64,000 nt of DNA from JBBDMX01 sp040878035. Lineage in GTDB: Bacteria; Planctomycetota; Phycisphaerae; Phycisphaerales; Phycisphaeraceae. Location of the stretch: positions 25,592 through 89,591 of the forward strand of contig JBBDMX010000067.1 in the NCBI GenBank assembly GCA_040878035.1, read 5' to 3'. The first letter of the stretch is position 1; each line of letters opens with the position of its first letter. The notes below the pieces were generated by a model. It ran no database searches, was not told the DNA's origin, and saw only the letters and a program-made list of their open reading frames with translations. This document shows, one piece after another, positions 54,442-63,312 of this stretch. The position numbers and the translations under genes were made by a program.

Positions 54442-54815
54442 ATCGCACCCTCATTTCGTTCCGTGCCCTGATCGACACAGCGCGGCCGCATGTAGTCGAT
54501 GTAGGCCTGGGTGCTGGCGTGGCGGTCCTCACCCCCGGATGCCCGCTTCTCCCTGGTCTGGCCCCAGAACCTCCGGGGGTCGTAGTTGTGGTTGGAGTTG
54601 AAGGGCGGATCGATGTAGATCAGGTCCACGCAGGCCGCGGGAAGGTTCTTAAGCTGCTCCAGGCAGTCGCCGCAGTAGATGACACGGGTGTCCAGCAGAG
54701 AGGACGCCCGCCCCGCCGGGGGCGGCGGCGGCGGCGGGAGCGCGACATCCGCAGACGCGGGATGCTCCCCCGGCTTTTTGTTGCTGCGCTTACGCGTGGT
54801 CCCGGCTTTACCCAT
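54438..54815 (-). pseudogene. 5' fragment of a DNA methyltransferase (copy 2)
   Basis: 125 codons: low-complexity start, then VIYCGDCLEQLKNLPAACVD, LIYIDPPFNSNHNYD and DRHASTQAYIDYMRPRCV, followed by unrelated DQGTERNEGAI and a stop. It breaks one codon or less from the break in copy 1. The upstream sequence (TATCAT box, 54829-54824) is shared with copy 1. The SAM-binding half is missing, so it is not an active enzyme. Confidence 0.8.
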
Positions 54816-54961
54816 GAACTGCGATGATAACCCGTCAAGGCCGGATGAACAACGCGATGGACGCGCGTCCCGTTCCAGTCCCCAGCCCTCTCCCTGACCG
54901 CTGACCGCTGACTTCCGGCTCGCCCGCTCCCCGGCTTCGAGCCGGCCCCCCTCCCGACCTC

Positions 54962-55175
54962 CCCCCGAGGGGTGGGGGCGAGGCGCCCGGTGGAGGGTGG
55001 AGAGTGGAGAGTGGAGGGGCGGGGCGAAGCGCCCGGTGCAAGGTGCAAGGTCCGAAGTCCGAAGTGCGAAGTCCGAAGTTCAAGGTGCAAGGGGGCGGGG
55101 AGGGGGCGAAGCGCCCGGTGCAAGGTGCAAGGTGCAAAGTTAAAGGTGGAGAGTGGAGAGTGGAGAGTGGAGGGG
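54962..55175. repeat. Heptamer repeat tract
   Basis: GTGGAGA, GGTGCAA and GTCCGAA heptamers interleaved with GAAGCGCCC boxes fill the space between the methyltransferase fragment and the metalloprotease. No gene is visible in 54816-55188. Confidence 0.75.
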
Positions 55176-55188
55176 CGGGTGTGGCGGA

Positions 55189-56454
55189 TCAGGCGGTTCT
55201 TGTTTTTGCCGTGGCGCCTTGGGCCGCGGGGCTGCGCGTTCGGCGTGCCGCGAGGCTGAGGGTGAACAACGCCAGCCATAGCGCACTGGCCGGCTCGGGG
55301 ATCACCAGGTCGTAGCCGATGGCATCCATCGCCATCAGGTCGAACGGAGAGATGAGCAGGATTTCCATGAGGGCCAGGTCGGGGTCCATCAGGCCCAGGG
55401 GCGGCGCGGGGAAGACGAAGTCCGAGTCCTTCCAGTGCTGGGCCTGGTAGCCGTCGCCGTTGAAGGAGCCGGTGGAGAACAGGGCCAGCATGGTCGCGCC
55501 GGCATCGATGGAGAAATAGGGGCCTTCACCCGGCGCAGGCGAGGCCTGGTCAAAGGCCCAGTCCAGCACCGCGCCGGTGACGGGTTGGGTCGCCAGAGCA
55601 ATGCTGTCATGCGAGTAGCGGAACAGATCCAGAACGGTGAAGATGGTGTCGTCGGTCAGGTCCAGGTCGGTGCCATAGCCCGGCGGGCCGCGCAGGCGCA
55701 GCGGCGTCTTTTCGCCGGCAAAGTCGATGTGATCCACCCCGCCGATGAAGCCCAGGGCGTGCCCCATCTCGTGGGCCACGATGGTCATCGGGTCGAGTTT
55801 GCCCGGGTCCACGCCCGGCCCGGGCGTTAGGTCCAGCGCGCCTAGCGCCAGCGAGTTGATCTTGATCGTGCCGTCGGCGCCGGGGCCGCCGTCATGAGCC
55901 GCAAGCAGGCCCAGCGCCTTCTGGTTGGCGCGGGTCAGCCGTAACTCGGAGTTGAAGGTGAAGTCGTGCGTGCCTGGAATAAACTGCATGCGGAAGGAAG
56001 GCGTCGCGGTGGTGACGTTGCTCACCATGTTCAAGTGGGTCCCGGGCTGAAGCGAGCCCACGGCTGTCGCATCCTCCGGCGAGGTGATATCCAGGCCCAG
56101 CTTGGTCTTGACCTCCGTGTAATCAAAGGAGCCGGTGACGCCCAGCGCGTCCACGTCGAAGTAGCCCAGCACGCCCGGAATGGGGACCGGGTCGTAGTCG
56201 ATGGCGAACTTAATGGTGATGGGATCCAGCAGGAAACTGGACCACATCGCGGCGGCGGTACTGGCCTTGGCCATCAGCACGCCGGCCTCGGCCATTTCCG
56301 TCGGCGTCCCGAACGCCAGCTTGCTCGCCAGCACCGGCCCCGGCGTCACCTCGATGGCGGCGGCCTGGGCCGACGGCACTTGGGCCGACACCAGCAGCAC
56401 CAAACCCATCACCGGGCACCAGCGCCTGGCAGCTTCCATCGTGTATCGGGCCAT
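55189..56454 (-). CDS. PEP-CTERM zinc metalloprotease (NF038122-like)
   Basis: 421 aa from the ATG at 56454, preceded by AGAGAGGTGG. Signal peptide ends near AQAA (residue about 32). TIVAHEMGHALGFIGGVDHI is the HExxHxxG zinc site; the trailing LMAMDAIGYDLVI precedes the sorting signal. PEP-CTERM: IPEPASA, hydrophobic helix, basic AARRTRS. Its C-terminus extends into the repeat tract (AAQGATAKTRTA). Extracellular peptidase; paralogue of 18000-19010. Confidence 0.85.
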   Translation of the reverse strand: MARYTMEAARRWCPVMGLVLLVSAQVPSAQAAAIEVTPGPVLASKLAFGTPTEMAEAGVLMAKASTAAAMWSSFLLDPITIKFAIDYDPVPIPGVLGYFDVDALGVTGSFDYTEVKTKLGLDITSPEDATAVGSLQPGTHLNMVSNVTTATPSFRMQFIPGTHDFTFNSELRLTRANQKALGLLAAHDGGPGADGTIKINSLALGALDLTPGPGVDPGKLDPMTIVAHEMGHALGFIGGVDHIDFAGEKTPLRLRGPPGYGTDLDLTDDTIFTVLDLFRYSHDSIALATQPVTGAVLDWAFDQASPAPGEGPYFSIDAGATMLALFSTGSFNGDGYQAQHWKDSDFVFPAPPLGLMDPDLALMEILLISPFDLMAMDAIGYDLVIPEPASALWLALFTLSLAARRTRSPAAQGATAKTRTA

Positions 56455-56743
56455 CGACCACCTCTCTTCTTGCTCTACCAGATGCGACATGACAAGAGGC
56501 ATACATGGTTGACCCATTCCAATATAGCCGAACACCCTGTCGGTCCGAAAGGGCAAATTGCATGATTTGCAAAAAAAAGCCCCGCGATAATTTCGACGGC
56601 AATGGCCCTGCCCAGAGCCTGGCCGCCTTCCACTGCCCAGCAATTGTGGATATGCGGGGCACTTGGCCGAGCCCTGCGCTCATGCCACGGCACTCATCGA
56701 CTCGAAGGAGCGCTGCGCCGCCTCGCCATGGACGCTTGCAGGC

Positions 56744-56749
56744 TAGAAT
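56744..56749 (+). promoter_or_regulatory. -10 box next to the rarA ATG
   Basis: TAGAAT ends 7 nt before the ATG at 56757 with no ribosome-binding site, consistent with a leaderless mRNA. Confidence 0.45.
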
Positions 56750-56756
56750 CCCAGTT

Positions 56757-58172
56757 ATGAGCGACTTGTGGCATGGTCAGCGTGAGGCGAATCGCAAGGC
56801 GGTGGAGCCGCTGGCGGTGCGCATGCGGCCGCGCGATCTGGAGGAGTTTGCCGGGCAGCGGCATTTTCTGGGGCCGGGCATGCTGCTGCGGCGGATGATC
56901 GAGGCCGACCGGATGACCAGCGTGATCTTCTATGGCCCGCCGGGCACGGGCAAGACGACGCTGGCGGAGCTGATCGCCCGGCAGACGCATCGCCACTTCG
57001 AACGCGCCAACGCCGCCGCCATCGGCGTCAAGGAAGTCCGCTTCGTGCTCGAGCAGGCGCTGGCGCGGCTGGAAGCCAGTAAGACACGCACCATCTTCTT
57101 CCTCGATGAAATCCATCGCTTCACCCGAGCCCAGCAGGATGTGCTCCTGGGGGATGTGGAACGCGGCGTGATCACGCTGATCGGCGCGACCACGGAGAAC
57201 CCGTTCTTCGCGGTTAATGCGCCGCTGGTGTCGCGGTCGCAGATTTTCCAGTTCGAGGCGTTGGGCGAGGAGGACATTGCCGCGCTGGTTCGCCGGGCCA
57301 TCGCCGATCCCCAGCGCGGCTACGGCAAGCTGGATGTGCAGGTGAGTGACGATGCGATCGCGCTATGGGCCAAGATGAGCGACGGCGATGCCCGGCGGGC
57401 GCTCTCGGCGCTGGAGATCGCGGTGGGGTCGGGGGGAGTGGGGGGAAAGTCGCAAGTCGAAAAGTCACAAGTCACAAGTCAGGAAGGCGATCGTTCTGAC
57501 TTGCGACTTGAGACTGATGGACTTGAGACTTTCCCCGTCGTCATCGACCTGCCCACCGCCGAGCAGTCGATGCAGCAGAAGGCGATCGTGTACGACGGCA
57601 CGGGCGACCAGCATTACGACGCGGCATCGGCGCTGATCAAGTCGATGCGCGGCAGCGATCCGGACGCGGCGGTGTACTGGCTGGCGATGATGCTCACGGC
57701 GGGGGAAGACCCGCGTTTCATCGCTCGTCGGGTGGCTATTCTCGCCAGCGAGGACATCGGCAACGCCGACCCGCGCGCCATCGAGATCGCCAACGCCGCC
57801 TACCAGATCACCGAGCGCGTGGGCATGCCCGAATGCCAGCTCACGCTGGCGCAGGCGGTGATTTACATGGCCACGGCGCCCAAGAGCAACGCTTCGACGC
57901 TGGCGATCGGGGCGGCGATGAAGGACGTGAAGGAAGGCCGGACGATTCCGGTGCCGCGGCACTTGCGCGATGGCCACTACGCGGGGGCCAAGAAGCTGGG
58001 CAACGCCGAGGGCTACCAATATGCTCATGATGGACAGGGGGGTTTTGTCGATCAAGAATATCTAGGCGTGGACAAGCGCTACTACGAGCCGACGCAGCGC
58101 GGCTATGAGCAGCGGATTGCCCAGTACATGGAGTGGATCGCCGGGCAGCGCAAGGGCGAGGCGAAGGCGTGA
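56757..58172 (+). CDS. rarA: Replication-associated recombination protein A
   Basis: 471 aa from the ATG at 56757. Clamp-loader-like AAA+ ATPase: Walker A FYGPPGTGKTTLAELIA, Walker B IFFLDEIHRF, sensor GATTENPFF, arginine region VSRSQIF, then the RarA/WRNIP1 C-terminal tetramerisation domain (SDPDAAVYWLAMMLTAGEDP, NAEGYQYAHD). Acts at stalled replication forks. Residues about 229-260 (SQVEKSQVTSQEGDRSDLRL) are coded by an inserted palindrome between the lid and the C-terminal domain, and the frame is kept. Confidence 0.9.
   Translation: MSDLWHGQREANRKAVEPLAVRMRPRDLEEFAGQRHFLGPGMLLRRMIEADRMTSVIFYGPPGTGKTTLAELIARQTHRHFERANAAAIGVKEVRFVLEQALARLEASKTRTIFFLDEIHRFTRAQQDVLLGDVERGVITLIGATTENPFFAVNAPLVSRSQIFQFEALGEEDIAALVRRAIADPQRGYGKLDVQVSDDAIALWAKMSDGDARRALSALEIAVGSGGVGGKSQVEKSQVTSQEGDRSDLRLETDGLETFPVVIDLPTAEQSMQQKAIVYDGTGDQHYDAASALIKSMRGSDPDAAVYWLAMMLTAGEDPRFIARRVAILASEDIGNADPRAIEIANAAYQITERVGMPECQLTLAQAVIYMATAPKSNASTLAIGAAMKDVKEGRTIPVPRHLRDGHYAGAKKLGNAEGYQYAHDGQGGFVDQEYLGVDKRYYEPTQRGYEQRIAQYMEWIAGQRKGEAKA
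57442..57536. repeat. Heptamer palindrome inside rarA
   Basis: GGGGAAAGTC at 57442-57451 and GACTTTCCCC at 57527-57536 bound a 95-bp element of AAGTCGC/AAGTCAC and GACTTGC/GACTTGA heptamers in inverted array. Confidence 0.8.
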
Positions 58173-58173
58173 A

Positions 58174-58251
58174 CAGAGCCGCGCGGCGTAAGCCCGCGGG
58201 CGAACGAGCATGTGTACCCGTGCCTCCGCGGGCTTACGCTGCGCGGCTCTG
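58174..58251. repeat. Palindromic repeat, GAGCCGCGCGGCGTAAGCCC family
   Basis: CAGAGCCGCGCGGCGTAAGC then CCGCGG at 58174-58199 faces CCGCGGGCTTACGCTGCGCG then GCTCTG at 58226-58251: a 26-bp stem with one mismatch and a 26-nt loop. Between rarA and the transpeptidase gene. Confidence 0.85.
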
Positions 58252-58302
58252 ATTGAGTTTGCTAAACTGAGCCCTTTTCAACCCTCGGTCAAGGACGACC
58301 CT

Positions 58303-59523
58303 ATGAGCAGTATCACCTCCACGGAAGGTGCCCCCGACATGACATTACCCACGCATGGCCGATCACTCCCGGGCGCAGGCCCGAACCTGGCGCCAGGTGG
58401 CCGCGGCCGCGTCACCGGAACCCGGCGGCGCTCGCCGGTGGTTTACGTCGTCGTGGCACTTCTAGCGGTCCTCGTGGCAGCAGGTGCATACCTGTACTGG
58501 CCGACCGCCGCAACGACAACGGGTGATCCGGCGGCACCTGCACCGTTGGCATCGCCCAACGCTGCTGGTACTCCCGCAGCGGCGCCCGCGCCCGCCGCAC
58601 CGCCGTCGGCCCTCACCAATCGCGTGGCATCGCCGCCGCCCGCGTTGCCATCGCCTGTCGCGCCGCCTCCCTCAACCACCGCACCGGCTGCACCGGCTGC
58701 ACCGGCTGCACCGGCCGCCGCCGCGCCTCCACCCGTCGCTGCACCCGTCGGCGCGGTGGCCGATCCCCGCTTTGCCCAGGGCATGAAGCTCATCGAACAG
58801 GGCCAACTGCTCCAGGGCCGCGATGTGCTCAGCGTCTTGCTCTTCGACCCTACCAGTGCGCTATCCAACGGCGAAGCGCAGACCGTGCGTGCCACGTTGG
58901 CGAGCATCAACAAGGACCTGGTGTTTTCCAGCAAGGTCACGGCGAACGATCCGCTGACCGAGACGTACACCATCGCGCAAGGTGATTACCTGAGCCGTGT
59001 CGCCCCGCGCTTTGGCGTAACGTATCAATTCCTGGAGACGATTAACGGCATTGACTCGCGGCGGCTGCGGCTGGGGCAGAAGATCAAGGTGATGCACGGG
59101 CCGTTCCATGCGGTGATCGTCAAATCGCAGTTCCGCATGGACGTTTACGCCAACGCGCCCGATGGCAAGCCGATCTACATTCGCAGCTTCGCCATCGGCC
59201 TGGGCACGGATGACTCGACGCCGCCGGGTGCGTGGCGGCTGGCGTCGGGCGGCAAGGTGGTCAAGCCCACGTGGACCAATCCGCGCACGGGCGAGTTCTT
59301 TGAAGCCGACAATCCCAAGAACCCGCTGGGCGGCTACTGGATGCGCCTCCAGGGCGCCGATGAGAGCACCAAGGGCCTGTCAGGCTACGGCATTCACGGC
59401 ACGATCGAGCAGGAGTCCATCGGCAAGCAGATGAGCATGGGCTGCATCCGCATAGGCGCGGGCGACATCGAGCTGGCGTACAAGATGCTGGTCGATGGGC
59501 GCAGCATGGTGACCATCAAGTAG
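58303..59523 (+). CDS. LysM and L,D-transpeptidase (YkuD) protein
   Basis: 406 aa from the ATG at 58303 with AAGGA seven bases upstream. A cytoplasmic tail of about 45 residues, one membrane helix (VVYVVVALLAVLVAAGAYLY), a long Pro/Ala-rich stalk (about 70-150), a LysM-like unit (YTIAQGDYLSRVAPRFGVTY) and a YkuD domain with the catalytic signature GIHGTIEQESIGKQMSMGCI. It cross-links peptidoglycan or attaches proteins to it, with Cys as nucleophile. A few planctomycetes were long thought to lack peptidoglycan; this gene fits its presence. Confidence 0.9.
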   Translation: MSSITSTEGAPDMTLPTHGRSLPGAGPNLAPGGRGRVTGTRRRSPVVYVVVALLAVLVAAGAYLYWPTAATTTGDPAAPAPLASPNAAGTPAAAPAPAAPPSALTNRVASPPPALPSPVAPPPSTTAPAAPAAPAAPAAAAPPPVAAPVGAVADPRFAQGMKLIEQGQLLQGRDVLSVLLFDPTSALSNGEAQTVRATLASINKDLVFSSKVTANDPLTETYTIAQGDYLSRVAPRFGVTYQFLETINGIDSRRLRLGQKIKVMHGPFHAVIVKSQFRMDVYANAPDGKPIYIRSFAIGLGTDDSTPPGAWRLASGGKVVKPTWTNPRTGEFFEADNPKNPLGGYWMRLQGADESTKGLSGYGIHGTIEQESIGKQMSMGCIRIGAGDIELAYKMLVDGRSMVTIK

Positions 59524-59660
59524 GGGCCAACTCTTTGTCGCTTGGGGAGCCGGCTGCGCTATCTGCGCGCTGCTCGCGGCCGGCGCATACTCCGCACAAC
59601 ACCACGCGCCGGTGGCTTTACGTTCTCATCTGCCCTTGGAGCCTTCCGCGCGGATCACCC

Positions 59661-59666
59661 GATAAT
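59661..59666 (+). promoter_or_regulatory. -10 box next to the glycosyltransferase ATG
   Basis: GATAAT ends 6 nt before the ATG at 59673. The intervening GAGGGC could also act as a weak ribosome-binding site, so this is the least certain of the five cases. Confidence 0.35.
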
Positions 59667-59672
59667 GAGGGC

Positions 59673-61325
59673 ATGAACCTCCCCGCCCGCTGGTGCCTGC
59701 TTGGTCTGCTGACTCTCACTGTCGTGGCCGCGCTTATGCGTGCCCCGGCCACGTGGCAGCGGCCGCTGTGGTTCGACGAAAGCGACACCTGGCAGGCCGC
59801 GTCGCCTGACACGGGTATCACCTACGCGCAGTTTTTTACCTGGACCAATCACTTCGAAAACGCGCCGCTGGGCTTTCTACTGCCGCGCATCGCCACCGAT
59901 CTGCTGGGCACGCAGGCCGAGTGGGCCTGGCGGCTGCCGGCACTGATCTTTGGCCTCCTGTGCATTCCCGCGATGTACTGGCTGGGCCGCGTCGTGCATT
60001 CACATTTCCTCGGACTGATGACCGCGTTGCTCATCGCCTTTGATCCCACGCAGTTCGATCAGAGCCAGCAGGCACGCATGTATCCGATGCTGATGCTGTT
60101 CACGATTCTCGCGGCGTGCTGCGCGATTCTGATCTTGCGTGATCCGACTCGCCGGCACTGGCATTGGGTCGTGTTGGGCGTCGCTCTGGGGCTGAGCCTG
60201 TGGAGCACGCTGCTGGGCGCGATGGTGTGGGTGAGCATCGCCCTGGGCGCGGCGGCACTGCTGATTGTGGGCTGGCTGACCGGCCGGCCGCACGCTCAGT
60301 TTCAACACATCCTGCTGCGTTTCACGCTGGCGTATGTCGCTGCTATCGCCGTGGCCAACGTCGGCGTCTACCGCATCATCGCCCGCGCGATCAACCCTCC
60401 CGACCGCGGCGGCGCGGGCATGCCCGTCCCCGCCATCGCCCGTGAACTGGTCGTCGGACTCAAGGACATGATCTGGCCCAACAGCTCCGCCGCCGACCTG
60501 CCGCTCTCGCTGCTCATCACCGCAGTCGTCCTCACGCTGGCCACGATCGGCCTGGCACGGCTCGCGTTCCACTGCAAGACCAGCACCGCCGTCATGCTCG
60601 GCCTGCTCGTCGGCACCGCGGTCATGATGATCCCCTTCCGCCGCGCCCACCGCTTCATGGACCCGCGATACTTCACCGTCCTCCAACCCGCGCTGTGGAT
60701 CGGCCTGGGTATGCTGGCGATGCCCTTCGCTAGGGCCAAGGGCCAAGCAGAAGCGCGAAGTTCGAATCAAATCCGAAATCCGAAATCCGAAATCCGAAAT
60801 CTGCTTGGCCCTTGGCCCTTGGCCCTCATCCTCGTAATGCTCTACATCACCGCCCAGGCCTGGCAGTGCTGGCATATCGATCGCTGGTGGGCGCAGCCGG
60901 ATCGCTACCTGGTCGTGCCGGCCCTTCGCCAGGCCGCGCAACAACGTGGCCCCGGCGATGTCATCGCCGTCGCGCCGCCCGTGGTGGGGCAATTGGCACG
61001 TTACTACGACATCCCGGTCGATGCCGCCCTCGACGCAGCGCTGCGCGATCCCCGGCCGGAGCGGAACTACCAGCCCGCACCGGATCCGCGCATTTCCGCC
61101 GACTTTGCCGCGCCGTCCACATGGCTGGTTATCGGCATGGTCAACGACCTGTCCAAGCTTCAGTCCGCCAACGCTTTCTACCCCGGCAAACCCGTCGCCG
61201 CCCTCGCCGCCCACTATGGCCTGACGCTCGACCCCGCAGAACTCCAGGGCCGCTTCGCCAAGGACCGCGTCATCATTGCCCACATCAGCCCGGCGGGCAT
61301 TCAATGGACCATGCTCGAACGTTGA
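59673..61325 (+). CDS. GT-C fold membrane glycosyltransferase (ArnT/PMT-like)
   Basis: 550 aa, about 11 membrane helices. The first periplasmic loop has the acidic pair of GT39/ArnT-like enzymes (RPLWFDESDTWQAA). Later loops contain RMYPMLMLF. These enzymes move a sugar from a polyprenyl-phosphate carrier to lipid, protein or glycan. Residues about 354-385 (QAEARSSNQIRNPKSEIRNL) are coded by an inserted palindrome between two membrane helices. The GT4 gene downstream is on the opposite strand. Confidence 0.75.
   Translation: MNLPARWCLLGLLTLTVVAALMRAPATWQRPLWFDESDTWQAASPDTGITYAQFFTWTNHFENAPLGFLLPRIATDLLGTQAEWAWRLPALIFGLLCIPAMYWLGRVVHSHFLGLMTALLIAFDPTQFDQSQQARMYPMLMLFTILAACCAILILRDPTRRHWHWVVLGVALGLSLWSTLLGAMVWVSIALGAAALLIVGWLTGRPHAQFQHILLRFTLAYVAAIAVANVGVYRIIARAINPPDRGGAGMPVPAIARELVVGLKDMIWPNSSAADLPLSLLITAVVLTLATIGLARLAFHCKTSTAVMLGLLVGTAVMMIPFRRAHRFMDPRYFTVLQPALWIGLGMLAMPFARAKGQAEARSSNQIRNPKSEIRNLLGPWPLALILVMLYITAQAWQCWHIDRWWAQPDRYLVVPALRQAAQQRGPGDVIAVAPPVVGQLARYYDIPVDAALDAALRDPRPERNYQPAPDPRISADFAAPSTWLVIGMVNDLSKLQSANAFYPGKPVAALAAHYGLTLDPAELQGRFAKDRVIIAHISPAGIQWTMLER
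60732..60826. repeat. Heptamer palindrome inside the glycosyltransferase gene
   Basis: AGGGCCAAGGGCCAAG faces CTTGGCCCTTGGCCCTTGGC then CCT, with four CGAAATC units in the middle. 95 bp, read in frame. Confidence 0.8.
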
Positions 61326-61361
61326 TGGATTCCACTGGCGCCAAGTCTTTCCCGTCCTTGT

Positions 61362-62591
61362 TCATTCGCGTTTATCGGCGGCCGATTCTGCTCTGGTTGC
61401 GGCGGCGTCGCGCTGGCTATGGCTGTCCAGTTGTGGCTGTTGGCCCGGTTTGGCCCGCACGCACTCGTGCAGCACCGCCAGCATCTGCTCGCCGTAGCGA
61501 TCGAGGTTGAACGTCTGCCAGGCCCACCGCTGTGCTTGCGCGCCCATGGCGATGACTGTGTCTCGATGGTCGGCCAGGTGGGCGATCTTGTCCGCCAGGT
61601 CCGCCACGTCGTCGGGGCGGTATAGCCAGCCGTTGAACCCGTCGCGGATTTGCTCGACGGTACCGCCGCTGGCGGAGCCGATCACCGGCAGGCCCAGCTT
61701 CATGGCCTCGATGGCTACCCGGCCAAAAGCTTCGCACCGCGAGCACATCAGCGCCACCTCCGCCGTGCGCATCATCTCGTAGGGCTCCTGGAGATAACCG
61801 GTCAGGTCCACCCACGCCTCCAGACCAAGCTCGGCGACGCGACGGCGCAGCGCCGGCAGCGCCGGGCCGCCGCCGATCACCCGCAGGCGCACGTCCCTTC
61901 CCGTCTGCCGGACTCGTGCCAGGGCCGCCACCGCCTGGTCCTGGCCTTTGCTCGCCGACACGTGCCCGGTGATGACGCACCATAGCGGCCCCGCGCGATC
62001 GGGCAGCGCCGCCCGCGCCTGGGCGTAACGCTCCGGCACCAGGCAGGCGTTGTAAATCACGCGCCGCTTGGCCGCCGGCACCGTCGCGGCATGATGCGCC
62101 GCCACCGCGTGCGAGTTGAGCACGCACAGCCGCGACAGCCTGGCCAGGATGCTCATCTGCCGGCGAGCGCCCAGCTCAAAGCCCCAGCCATGGTCCAGAT
62201 CGCCAAACTCGCGGACGTGCGTAATATGCGGTGTACGCAGCATCGCGGCAGCTACGGCGCCTTCCATGATGTCCAGCGTGTTGGTCACCATGACATCGCA
62301 GCGCCATTTCCGCGCCACCTGGGCGACTCGCGCCGCCCGGCCGATGCGCAGCAGGATCTTGCCGGCTCGCCGGACGCCGTGCAGCGGCTGGATATCCGGC
62401 CCGACCCAGGGGTGGTACTTCACTACCCCAAAGGGCACCTGGCGCTGCGCCATCTGCTGGGCCACGTAGTCATGCCTGGGCACGATGCCGCGGCACTCGA
62501 CCCCACGCCGCAATAGAGCGTCGATCAAGTCGATCATCGACTTCTCACCGCCGCCGGCGGCGCCGGTGGGCGAGACAAAGCAGACACGCAT
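61362..62591 (-). CDS. GT4 family glycosyltransferase
   Basis: 409 aa from the ATG at 62591 (MRVCFVSPTGAAGGGEKSM), the usual GT-B start with the glycine-rich loop; the longer upstream frame is not protein-like. The C-terminal half has the nucleotide-sugar site: VITGHVSASKGQDQAV, LRVIGGGPALPAL and the EX7E-type loop CSRCEAFGRVAIEAMKLGLP. A cytosolic enzyme of surface glycan or lipid synthesis. Convergent with the GT-C gene. Confidence 0.9.
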   Translation of the reverse strand: MRVCFVSPTGAAGGGEKSMIDLIDALLRRGVECRGIVPRHDYVAQQMAQRQVPFGVVKYHPWVGPDIQPLHGVRRAGKILLRIGRAARVAQVARKWRCDVMVTNTLDIMEGAVAAAMLRTPHITHVREFGDLDHGWGFELGARRQMSILARLSRLCVLNSHAVAAHHAATVPAAKRRVIYNACLVPERYAQARAALPDRAGPLWCVITGHVSASKGQDQAVAALARVRQTGRDVRLRVIGGGPALPALRRRVAELGLEAWVDLTGYLQEPYEMMRTAEVALMCSRCEAFGRVAIEAMKLGLPVIGSASGGTVEQIRDGFNGWLYRPDDVADLADKIAHLADHRDTVIAMGAQAQRWAWQTFNLDRYGEQMLAVLHECVRAKPGQQPQLDSHSQRDAAATRAESAADKRE

Positions 62592-62766
62592 GGCGCGACT
62601 CCGTGAGCAGTAGCCTCCAGGGTGACCCGGCCGGCGCAGATCGTACCGCGGGCCGACGACGGTTGCCGTCAGGGCGGCGGTGGCAGTCAAGCGGAAGAGG
62701 ATTATCGGGGGAGTGACCACGGCTACGGCTACCGCCCGGCTAATTGGCGATGGCCCACGTCCCAAC

Positions 62767-63110
62767 TCAACCAAAACGACGCGCCAGTCCCGACACGTAC
62801 AGGCGCTGGATCACTTGCGTATCATCGTCAGCGTCAAGCATATCGCAGGCGGCGGTCAGCGCGCCCAACTGCTCCTGAGCGCGCTTCAGTTGCCCGGCCA
62901 GGGCGAAGGCGGCTGCGGCACAACCGTGGGCCGAGGCGCGATCGAATGGCGTCTGCGTGTCACCGGCTTGGGCGCTTAGCGCCAGGCACTTGTCCGCGTG
63001 GCGCACCGCCGCCTCCGCGACAACGCCTCGACGTGTTCCCACGCCAGGTTGTTCAGCTCCACCGCGAACCAGCGATGCGCGCGCTTGACGTCAAACAGAG
63101 CGTCAGTCAT
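62767..63110 (-). pseudogene. Decayed TPR-like protein gene with internal deletion
   Basis: The ATG at 63110 opens a frame reading MTDALFDVKRAHRWFAVELN then NLAWEHVEA. The continuation, in another frame, reads VVAEAAVRHADKCLALSAQA, FDRASAHGCAAAAFALAGQL and a stop at 62767. Both parts belong to one small helical family I recall, in which about 40 residues normally lie between them. A deletion with frameshift near 63020-63025 explains this. Function of the family unknown. Confidence 0.5.
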
Positions 63111-63312
63111 GGGTTCTCCTGATTGGGCAACGATGTATAGGCATGCCATTGGCCGCCGACAAGCGCGGGTGATAACAAGGAACGCAGTCTTACTGACAGG
63201 AAATGTGACTTCGGCTAGTCGCGGGGGATGATCTGGGGGGTGAGGGGGTTATTGTCGTAGCGATACGTCGTTGTCTCATCCGTGATGTCGGTCGCCAAAC
63301 GCCAGGTCTGCG

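Noticed and set aside
56565..56600. A third copy of the terminator element (AAAAAAAAGCCCCGCG)
   Set aside because: Only the A-run and GCCCCGCG match; the hairpin arm is absent.
63216..63312. RHS/YD-like tail (ETTTYRYDNNPLTPQ) on the minus strand
   Set aside because: About 35 codons without a start, in a different frame from the adjacent gene; too short to call a relic.
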